NCBI GenBank assembly: GCA_036005125.1
Contig: DASYQV010000170.1
Coordinates: forward strand, 3,013-67,012
DNA length: 64,000 bases
DNA from: DASYQV01 sp036005125
Lineage (GTDB): Bacteria > Acidobacteriota > Vicinamibacteria > Vicinamibacterales > UBA2999
Reading direction: 5' to 3'
Under the pieces are notes generated by a model. It made no database searches, had not been told where the DNA came from, and worked only from the letters and a program-made list of their open reading frames with translations. Below are positions 58,601 to 64,000 of this stretch, in pieces. Each line of letters opens with the position of its first letter. The stretch's first letter is position 1. Both the position numbers and the translations under genes were made by a program.

Positions 58601-58791
58601 CGCTCACTGCGGTCGGCGAGCAGGATGCGACGTTGACAGACTTTGAGGTGACGCACGAATTCAGAACGCTCGGCCGTCGGACAGTGGCCCTCAACGCACG
58701 ACAGATTCATTGGAAGGACCAACCGACCGGGACTATCCTTCTCAGTTTTGAAGACATCACCGAACGCCGAGAGTCCGAGCCACATGCGTGA
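55684..58791 (+). CDS. CheB-CheR-PAS fusion protein (chemotaxis-type methylesterase/methyltransferase sensor)
   Basis: 1035 residues. After a basic, disordered 60-residue start: CheB methylesterase (VGVGASAGGLEAFQELL with the Ser, LIPHLDPHHAS with the His, VVLSGGLSDGALG with the Asp); CheR methyltransferase (TTFRRRIARRML, RFFRDPGAFEAL, WAPGCATGEETYSLAIAL as SAM site, VDLVACRNLLIYLEP); a long coiled coil of NEEL repeats (about 720-800); and two PAS domains. No histidine kinase domain follows. It probably couples methylation chemistry to sensing; partners are not in the window. The stop lies 2 bases before the second direct repeat. Confidence 0.88.
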   Translation: MQAAPDNRATRKQVSRKHSRPRKERVRSPEHKQPPPRTERRADTHPDPSAPEVAPQRERDFGIVGVGASAGGLEAFQELLSHLPNDLPLAFVLIPHLDPHHASGLVEILGRVSPLKVVEAADGMAAQVGQVAVIPPNTTLTIIDGVLRVTQRQSVHRQSRPIDLFLRSLAEDAGSRAIGVVLSGGLSDGALGVAAIKAAGGVTFAQDPDSAKHDSMPRSAISSGAIDFVLPPAGIARELARIGVHPYVGRQRGDRQRTEAPDEERALQGIVRMLRGDGGIDFAQYRQTTFRRRIARRMLIHRLATLDAYQRQLKKNPAELRALSQDLLIDVTRFFRDPGAFEALQRDVLPSLVKRAVDADQPIRCWAPGCATGEETYSLAIALLEVRGETRTQAPIYLFGSDASETAIQRARRGVYPKNIEADVSEERLRRFFVRTDDQYQVRKSVRDLCVFARHDVLADPPFSNVDLVACRNLLIYLEPPAQKRVMRTFHYALKNEGILLLGGSETVGAFADLFGVVDKKHRIYAKKATSVRLELGAVAGPRGAEPLQPTAPESQRPDAGRGASDAVYLQREVDRILLGRYAPAAVLVNEAMEVLQFRGHTSPFLEPAPGHATFNVLRMAREGLLMPLRTTIAAVRKGKTVVRHDGLRVKQNGTFLPVNLEVRPVRNASGGRNYLVLFEEAHRHAREGPKQAGRSKPPNVRASAAENETLRHELASTKEFLQSLVEEREAANEELRSANEEILSSNEELQSTNEELQTAKEELQSTNEELNTVNEELQHRNTELTQLNDDLTNVLASVSLPMVIADSAGAVRRFTARAGTLFNLTAADVGRPLRTVRPNLGDISDLHELCMKVIDTAIPTGREAQDRDGNWWNVTVRPYKTTENQIVGAVIVLTDVTILKGKLDDITIARDYAEGIVDTVRSPLVVLNADLSVMSANPAFYKAFKVDREEIVGAFIYDLGNRQWNIPALRQALTAVGEQDATLTDFEVTHEFRTLGRRTVALNARQIHWKDQPTGTILLSFEDITERRESEPHA

Positions 58792-58793
58792 AA

Positions 58794-58852
58794 TACCATC
58801 CTTATAGATTCGCGTGGTTGGAAAGCCCCGCGGAAACGCGGAGCTTTTTTTT
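58794..58852 (+). repeat. 57-bp direct repeat, copy 2, with terminator
   Basis: TACCATCCTTATAGATTCGC... then AAAGCCCCGCG-GAAA-CGCGGAGCTT and eight T. It can terminate the CheB-CheR transcript. The tRNA T arm is not repeated here, so the shared part starts within the acceptor/CCA. Confidence 0.8.
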
Positions 58853-59030
58853 CTCGACGGCCCGGCGGTGTACGGAAGCCGCCAGGCGCACTGGGTGGGC
58901 TGCGGCGGGGCGAACGCATCCGAACCGGTTAAGTCGGGCCCAATCACGAGACAATGACTGGGTTCGCCTGAGGTAGGATCGCGTGACCGGTCACCGGACG
59001 GTTCCGCGTATACTGCGAGAGGATCAGCTG

Positions 59031-59255
59031 ATGTCTCCGTCGCTCTCTGAGCTTCTGAAACTTCCGGCGGGCGAACGGGCCGAGCTCGCGATGGCGTTGT
59101 GGGAGAGCCTCTCAGAGGTCGAACGCGACGCCGAGCTCGAATTGACGCCTGAGGAGGCCGCTGAACTGGACCGCCGCTGGGCGGCGCACCTCGAGCGACC
59201 TGAATCCGCCATCCCCTGGAACAACCTCCGTCGAAAGCTGCTCGACCGGGAGTGA
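59031..59255 (+). CDS. Antitoxin, addiction-module component (TIGR02574-type)
   Basis: 74 residues: LLKLPAGERAELAMALWESLSE then LTPEEAAELDRRWAAHLERPESAIPWNNLRRKL, the pattern of antitoxins that pair with RelE/ParE toxins. GAGAGG eight bases before the ATG. GTG 58983 would add 16 codons. The stop overlaps the toxin start (GTGA). Confidence 0.83.
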   Translation: MSPSLSELLKLPAGERAELAMALWESLSEVERDAELELTPEEAAELDRRWAAHLERPESAIPWNNLRRKLLDRE

Positions 59256-59545
59256 ACCGACGGATCCTTTTTCGGCCCGAGGCCGAAGCGGAAACGTTGG
59301 AAACGCGGGACTGGTATGAAAGCCGGCGGCCTGGGCTCGGCGCCGAATTCCGCGTAGCGCTCGAGGAAACACTCCAACGTGTCGGCGACAACCCGATGCT
59401 ATTTCGAATCGTGCGAGGAGAAACTCGGCGCGCGATCCTGAACCGGTTTCCCTACGCGGTGTACTTCCGCGTGGTTGAGAACGAAATCGTCATCCTGGCC
59501 GTGCATGGGCGGCAGCATCCGCGACGATGGCAGTTGCGTGCGTGA
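59252..59545 (+). CDS. RelE/ParE family toxin
   Basis: 97 residues from GTG 59252. ILFRPEAEAETLETRDWYESRRPGLGAEF at the start and the closing FPYAVYFRVVENEIVILAVHGRQHPRRW strands are typical of ParE/RelE-fold toxins, which either cut mRNA on ribosomes or inhibit gyrase; which is unknown. Translation coupled to the antitoxin. Lies next to the direct-repeat-bounded segment. Confidence 0.85.
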   Translation: MNRRILFRPEAEAETLETRDWYESRRPGLGAEFRVALEETLQRVGDNPMLFRIVRGETRRAILNRFPYAVYFRVVENEIVILAVHGRQHPRRWQLRA

Positions 59546-59592
59546 TTTCACGTTGTCTCGGCGAGGTCTCAGGACTCGAGCGCTCGATATGA

Positions 59593-61089
59593 TCACGGTA
59601 ACCGCGGCCGCTCCAGCGGCATCATCGTCCGGGAGATCCCAGATGCCGCAAATCTCCGGTTTGCTCCCGCGGTCCGCGGGACAGCGCGGCCGGCCGCCGA
59701 GGTGCCCCGCCGGCGCGCCGGCGCGAACACCGCGAGATCGGCTGCGCCGGCCATGGCCTTGTAGCCGGCATCGCTGCCATGCAGCCAGTCACCGGGATGA
59801 AATTCGGGCCGGAACTTCGAGGGATCGTTCGCGTCGCGCACGACGGCCTCGAAGTCGATGACGCCGTCGTACTCGGCGCCGGTGCGGATCCAGTCGTTCA
59901 ACGCGCGGCGCTTCGCCTCGCCGGCGTCCGTCCAGTAGAACGCGCCCTTGAACGGCGTCAGCGTCCCTCCGTAGATCTTGAGCCCGCGCGCGTGCGCCCG
60001 CTGGATCAGCGCGCGATGGCCGGCGATCAGGTCTTTGACCGTCGGTGACGCGGCGTCGAAGGCCATTCCGATGTCGTTGATCGTCTCCAGCACGATCACG
60101 TGGGTCACGCCAGGCTGCAACAGCACATCCTCGTCGAAACGCGACAGCCCGCTCGGCCCGAACAGGGCGTTCGGATCCTGGAGCGCATCCGACGCCGGCA
60201 CGTTGAGGCCGGCACGCCGCAGGACATCCAGCCCCGCATTGTGGCTCAGCACCCGATTGCCGGCGATGCCGACATTGAGCACGGCGGGAGCCGACGCGCC
60301 GTACGCGGCCACCAGCCGCCGCGCGAGAAAATCCGGCCAACGACTGTTCGTGTCGGGTGTCGAGCCGGTCCCGTCAGTGATCGAGTCGCCGATCGTCACG
60401 ACCGCGCCGGGCGCCGCTCCGCTGAGGACGTCGACGCGAGCCAGATAGAACCATTGCTGGAACGTCGACCCGACTGGCATCCGGGCCGCGCCGCTGTGGT
60501 TGCCCGGCGGCGACAGATAGTTGGTCGTCAACGCCGATGGGTGATAGGTGGCCGGCGACGTCGCGTTCGACAGGTCGTCAGGCAAGTAGATATCGATCGC
60601 CAGATCGCTGAGCGCCGGTACGGCGAGGACAACCGGATCGCTGACCACCATGGATCGTGCCTCGACCGTGACCGATGGCTGCCCTCGAAACGTCAGGCGC
60701 GCGCTCAATCGCTCGACGATGGCGGATCCTTTCTCTCGGATGGCGACGTGAGCGCCGCCGATCCGCAGCGGTGTCGTGCCGAACCGGTTCGTCAGCGCCA
60801 CCCGCACCTGCGAGCCGCCGATGCTGGTCCGCACGATCTGCCGCAGCGTCTGGTTGGCGATGCGCGGCGGATTCCCGAATGGCGATGCCTCGGGCGGATT
60901 CCCCGCTGGCGCTGCCGACGGAGGCAGCGCAACAGGACCGCTGGCCCAGGTCCCCACCCATTGGTTTCCTCTGCTCCCTTGTGCCTGTGCGGTGACCGGC
61001 ACGATCGGCGCGAGCAGGGCCACGGCCAGAGCGGTCGCGATGATGACATGACGATACCGGGACGGCTGGCGGCGTGTGTCACACCTCAT
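59593..61089 (-). CDS. Secreted SGNH/GDSL-family hydrolase
   Basis: About 498 residues with a signal peptide (HVIIATALAVALLAPIVPVTAQAQ). An N-terminal beta-sandwich (WVGTWASGPVALPP, LRQIVRTSIGGSQVRVALTNRFG) precedes the SGNH domain: nucleophile Ser in VVTIGDSITDGTGS, Gly/Asn in VGIAGNRVL and ETINDIG, and the Asp-His pair in HPGDWLHGSDAGYKAMA. Likely an esterase on polysaccharide acyl groups. ATG 61101 and 61167 are other starts. The last 45 residues are basic and look non-conserved. Confidence 0.85.
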   Translation of the reverse strand: MRCDTRRQPSRYRHVIIATALAVALLAPIVPVTAQAQGSRGNQWVGTWASGPVALPPSAAPAGNPPEASPFGNPPRIANQTLRQIVRTSIGGSQVRVALTNRFGTTPLRIGGAHVAIREKGSAIVERLSARLTFRGQPSVTVEARSMVVSDPVVLAVPALSDLAIDIYLPDDLSNATSPATYHPSALTTNYLSPPGNHSGAARMPVGSTFQQWFYLARVDVLSGAAPGAVVTIGDSITDGTGSTPDTNSRWPDFLARRLVAAYGASAPAVLNVGIAGNRVLSHNAGLDVLRRAGLNVPASDALQDPNALFGPSGLSRFDEDVLLQPGVTHVIVLETINDIGMAFDAASPTVKDLIAGHRALIQRAHARGLKIYGGTLTPFKGAFYWTDAGEAKRRALNDWIRTGAEYDGVIDFEAVVRDANDPSKFRPEFHPGDWLHGSDAGYKAMAGAADLAVFAPARRRGTSAAGRAVPRTAGANRRFAASGISRTMMPLERPRLP

Positions 61090-61270
61090 GCTGGTTACCA
61101 TCCTCTGAACTTGACGAAGCAAGTCTGGATACTTGGAACAGGCAGGAAGCCCAGGCATCGACCTCAACCGCCGAGTGTGGGCGACATCCTACACCGTCGC
61201 GCCCGCTGGAGCCGGGATTCTTGTCATACGGATTTGAGATCTTGGCGGGCGGCCAATTTCTTGGATCGGC

Positions 61271-61456
61271 ATGATGAGCGTCGTCGTGACCACGCCGTTC
61301 CGGTTCTGCACGATTGTGACGGGTCTGAGTCTTGCCGCCCTGTGCACGTGGCTGGTTGCGCCGATGCCGGCGCAGGGGGGAGCGTCCGGCGACTGGCCGC
61401 ACGACCACGAGGTCCGCAACTCCCGTTTCTCGCCGCTCGACCAGCGTTCGGCCTGA
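61271..61456 (+). pseudogene. N-terminal fragment of a PQQ-dependent dehydrogenase-type protein
   Basis: 61 codons: a signal peptide ending VAPMPAQGG and then GDWPHDHEVRNSRFSPLDQ, which matches the start of quinoprotein alcohol/glucose dehydrogenases (DWPxYGGxxxNTRYSPLDQ), followed by a stop. The eight-bladed propeller of about 600 residues is missing and the next gene is unrelated, so this is a remnant. Confidence 0.6.
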
Positions 61457-61548
61457 AGTAGTCACGGCCGGTGTCGTGGGGTCGCCAGGCGCTATAATGC
61501 GGACCCTCGCGTACACCATTCGAGCTGCCCGAAGTAAGGGAGGCCGAC

Positions 61549-62556
61549 ATGAATCGTCTGCTGGCCGTGCCGCTGGCCATCGCGCTGAGCTCAATTGCGC
61601 TCGGGGGACTCGTGGTCCGTGCCCAGGAGTCCGGGGCGCGGACCTGGCACGTGCCGATTACGCCGTGGGGGCATCCGGACCTGCAAGGCGTCTGGACGAC
61701 CGACGCGGAAATAGGGATCCCCGTCGAACGGCCGGTGCAGTATGGCGAGAAGGCGCTGCTCACGGATCAGGAATTTCAGGAGAAGCTGAAGGGGCCAGCC
61801 GGGGGAAGCAGACGGCAGGCGACCGCTAACGAGAGCGTCAGTCCTGATTTGGAGCAGTGGTACGGGAAAACGGGGAACGCGTCGCGCAGAACCTCGCTGG
61901 TTGTGGATCCGCCCAATGGTCGTATTCCCGAATACACGGCCGAGGCAAAGCAGCGCGTGGTTCCGAAGGGAACGGTGCTCGGCTTCGTGGGCGGCAGCTT
62001 CACCGATGGTCCCTTCGACGGCCCCGAAGACCTGAATCTCTTCGACCGGTGCATCACGCGCGGCCTGCCCACGACCTGGTATCCCAGCCAGTACAGCAAC
62101 GGGTTCCAGATCGTCCAGGCCAGGGAGTATGTCGCGCTCCTCTACGAGCGCCTGCACGAAGCCAGGATTATCCCGCTCGACGGACGTCCACATCCTGATC
62201 CGTCAGCATCGGGTCGTTTGTTGGGCGATTCGCGAGGGCGGTGGGAAGGCACGACGCTCGTCGTGGACGTCGCGAACTTCAGCGACCAGACGACGTTCAT
62301 GAAATCGGGCCGTACCCTTCACTTGATCGAGCGCTACACGCGCGTCGATCCTGACACGTTGACCGTTTCGGTCACCGTCGATGACCCGACGACGTGGGTA
62401 AGGCCCTGGACGTTCATGGTCACCGGGAAGAGAGATGCGGACTACTGGCAGATCTTCGAAGGCGCGTGCCATGAGGGCAACTACGCGATGCAGCACATCC
62501 TGAGTGCAGCCCGAGCCAAAGAAGCTGAAGCCACTGCTGCAAAGAAGAAAGATTGA
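61549..62556 (+). CDS. Secreted protein of unknown function
   Basis: 335 residues with a signal peptide (ALSSIALGGLVVRAQ). WGHPDLQGVWTTDAEIGIPVERP, VVDPPNGRIPEYT, DLNLFDRCITRGLPTTWYP, GFQIVQAREYVALLYERLHEARIIPLDGRPH and GRWEGTTLVVDVANFSDQT recur in a large family of exported proteins common in Acidobacteriota (from memory). No catalytic motif is known. The end is Lys/Ala rich. Upstream GGAGG supports the start. Confidence 0.72.
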   Translation: MNRLLAVPLAIALSSIALGGLVVRAQESGARTWHVPITPWGHPDLQGVWTTDAEIGIPVERPVQYGEKALLTDQEFQEKLKGPAGGSRRQATANESVSPDLEQWYGKTGNASRRTSLVVDPPNGRIPEYTAEAKQRVVPKGTVLGFVGGSFTDGPFDGPEDLNLFDRCITRGLPTTWYPSQYSNGFQIVQAREYVALLYERLHEARIIPLDGRPHPDPSASGRLLGDSRGRWEGTTLVVDVANFSDQTTFMKSGRTLHLIERYTRVDPDTLTVSVTVDDPTTWVRPWTFMVTGKRDADYWQIFEGACHEGNYAMQHILSAARAKEAEATAAKKKD

Positions 62557-62577
62557 CGCGGGCACGGCAAGATCGTA

Positions 62578-62595
62578 CGTAGGCCGGCTCTTTAG
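62578..62595. repeat. Palindromic element family P4, copy f, cut by an insertion sequence
   Basis: CGTAGGCCGGCTCTTTAG is the left half of P4 (CGTAGGCCGCATCTTTAG elsewhere). The right half is missing at the point where the IS begins, so the IS probably entered the P4 hairpin at TTAG. Confidence 0.55.
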
Positions 62596-63944
62596 TACTA
62601 CTTTGTTAGATCCGAAGCTGAACTTCCCGCAATTTCAGCATCGTGTCGAGATAATGCGGATGCGTGACGAAGAAATGCGCCGTGAGAATCTCGGTGATCA
62701 CCGCGCGCGCGACCGGCAGCGTCGGCAGGCGCGCACCGCGGCGTCCGCGTTCGTATTGCAGCCACGCGTAGGCCAAGGCCGTTAAGACGACATGCTTCTC
62801 CCAGCCCGGCAGCGAGCGGCCTTCGAAGTGATCGAGACCGAGTTCGTCTTTGAGCTCTTGGTACTGCTGCTCGATCGCCCAGCGCTGATGTGCCAACTGC
62901 ACCAACTGCTGGAGCGAGGCCGTGACCGGCAGATTGACCAGATAGTACTTGGTGCGCGGCTGCGCGCCGAGGTCGCGTTCGCACAGCAGCCACACTTCGG
63001 GCGCGAGCCGGCGTTGCCGCCAATCGTGGACCGGGGTGACGCGGATCGCGCAGAAGCGGGCGCGCCACGGGGGATTCGTCCCGTTGCGCCACGAGACGCG
63101 GCACCACTGCGGCGGCGCTTGTGTCGCGGCCCACGCGCGTGCCTCGATGGCCTGCGTGCCAGCCGGCAAGTGCGGGCGTGTACGTGGGCGTCCGGTGCGC
63201 GGTTGGTCCGTCGGGCCCTGCAACGCGGGCGTGCCGAGAAATACCTTCACATCGGACGCGACACCGAGCGCATACGGCAGCTGCGCGCGATGCAGCGTAC
63301 GCCGGAACGTGGCGTTGTTGCCGAACTCGGCGTCGGCGAGGACCGCCGTGACCGTCAGGCCACTGGCGCGCACTTGCTGGAGGAGCGTCAGCGCCATGCG
63401 CCACTTTTCCTGGAAGCGGACCGTCGCGGGGATCCTGGCGCGTCGCCGTTGCTCGTGGGTGAGCCACTCCTCGGGCAGGTACAAGCGCGCGCCCACCATC
63501 CACGCGCGGACGCCGGTCCAGAGCGCCGCGGTCACGGCCACCTGACAATTCGCGGTCTTGCCCAGCGTGCCGCAGTACTGGCGCGCCACGCCCACCGAGT
63601 GCGCACCCTGCTTGGGAAAGCTGGTGCCGTCGAGAATGACCACACCGGTCCGATCGGGGATCACGGCACGGAGCTGGCGCCACAGCGGCGCCGCCGTCCA
63701 CGGTGCGTCGGTGATGAAGTGCTGGAAGGCTTGGTAGGTGCCGGGGTCGCTGAGGCGCGCGAGCATCGCGCTCATCGACTTGCGCCGGCTGTCGCTCAGC
63801 AGGCCGAGCAAATACCGACGGAAGGCACCGCGCTGCGCGACGTGGCCGAAGCACGATTCGAACGGCTCGAGCCATGTGCTCAACTGATCCAACCACGCCG
63901 GCGCATTGCGCGGCAGCACCGTGAGGCAGCCTAACCAAGTGGCC
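62596..63944 (-). mobile_element. IS701-family insertion sequence
   Basis: Proposed ends: TACTACTTTGTTAG (62596-62609) and its imperfect inverse CTAACCAAGTGG (63931-63944, 10 of 14 matching). Size about 1.35 kb with one transposase gene filling it. The left flank ends TTAG, matching the YTAR target known for the family; the same four bases are not seen at the right flank, so the right end is uncertain. Confidence 0.6.
62606..63919 (-). CDS. IS701-family DDE transposase
   Basis: 437 residues from GTG 63919. Acidic residues of the RNase H-like core: VVILDGTSFPKQG (Asp), TAVLADAEFGNN (Asp) and EQQYQELKDELGLDHFEGR (Glu). SVGVARQYCGTLGKTANCQV is the typical IS701 signature next to the first Asp. 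The reading frame is intact, so the element may be active. The stop codon lies within the left inverted end. Confidence 0.9.
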   Translation of the reverse strand: MLPRNAPAWLDQLSTWLEPFESCFGHVAQRGAFRRYLLGLLSDSRRKSMSAMLARLSDPGTYQAFQHFITDAPWTAAPLWRQLRAVIPDRTGVVILDGTSFPKQGAHSVGVARQYCGTLGKTANCQVAVTAALWTGVRAWMVGARLYLPEEWLTHEQRRRARIPATVRFQEKWRMALTLLQQVRASGLTVTAVLADAEFGNNATFRRTLHRAQLPYALGVASDVKVFLGTPALQGPTDQPRTGRPRTRPHLPAGTQAIEARAWAATQAPPQWCRVSWRNGTNPPWRARFCAIRVTPVHDWRQRRLAPEVWLLCERDLGAQPRTKYYLVNLPVTASLQQLVQLAHQRWAIEQQYQELKDELGLDHFEGRSLPGWEKHVVLTALAYAWLQYERGRRGARLPTLPVARAVITEILTAHFFVTHPHYLDTMLKLREVQLRI

Positions 63945-64000
63945 GCGCAACGACGAGCAGAAATAATGGATCGAATCCATCAGCGACAGAGATCGATTAC

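Noticed and set aside
62598..63980. Second minus-strand frame and a plus-strand frame overlapping the transposase
   Set aside because: The IS701 signature residues are only in the frame 62606-63919.

Overview
This 64 kb window is one high-GC, gene-dense bacterial chromosome segment. It reads most like an Acidobacteriota genome of the Vicinamibacteria type. That is an inference from four things: the mix of housekeeping operons, NtrYX, a secreted carboxymuconolactone-decarboxylase protein, and very many degenerate AAAGGTC / AATCAGG / GATTCAT heptamer arrays between genes. No rRNA, no complete tRNA and no CRISPR array were found.

Layout. 1-6200: a partial lipoprotein, a GlsB-type membrane protein, a Cys-less rhodanese, a PHP protein derived from PolX, a Uma2 nuclease and a DUF2723 membrane protein. 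6219-8964: lolA and a TPR-secretin lipoprotein. 8988-16661 (minus): murA, murB, a PxpB-PxpC fusion, mpl, ldcA and nagZ, a murein synthesis and recycling cluster. 16802-22626 (plus): GHMP kinase, PolX, a small unknown, a GT-C-like membrane protein and a secreted CMD protein. 22756-28388 (minus): an unknown, rodZ-like, thiE, a small membrane protein, a long TPR protein and rnhB. 28491-32261 (minus): rplS, trmD, rimM, khpA, rpsP and ffh, the classical ribosome/SRP operon. 32567-36744: ribBA, ribE, ribD and ftsY. 36848-42178: gpsA, plsY, thpR, an acyl-CoA racemase, cinA and pgpA, mostly phospholipid synthesis. 42314-45302: zinc-ribbon/RDD protein, TPR membrane protein and ftcD. 45505-50981: ntrX, ntrY, nrdR and a UPF0104-type flippase-like protein. 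51216-54503: purC, a small Fis-type regulator and groES-groEL behind a promoter with a CIRCE operator.

54500-64000 is the accessory part: dense repeats, the 3' half of a tRNA, a CheB-CheR-PAS gene bracketed by a 57-bp direct repeat that carries a terminator, an antitoxin-toxin pair, a secreted SGNH hydrolase, a broken PQQ-enzyme fragment, a secreted unknown and an IS701-type insertion sequence.

The most unusual content is the repeats. At least four palindromic families (called P1 to P4 here) recur between genes. A fifth module, a palindromic cassette of about 37 or 97 bp beginning GGGGTCCCCAACGCGCG and ending GGGGTGG, lies inside reading frames without breaking them: in lolA, at the 5' end of the secretin gene, and antisense in the RDD gene. 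About 18 intergenic arrays of degenerate heptamers are nearly all built as two inverted halves that could fold into long hairpins, and some are translated as the ends of neighbouring genes. All functional statements rest on reading protein motifs by eye; no database search was possible.
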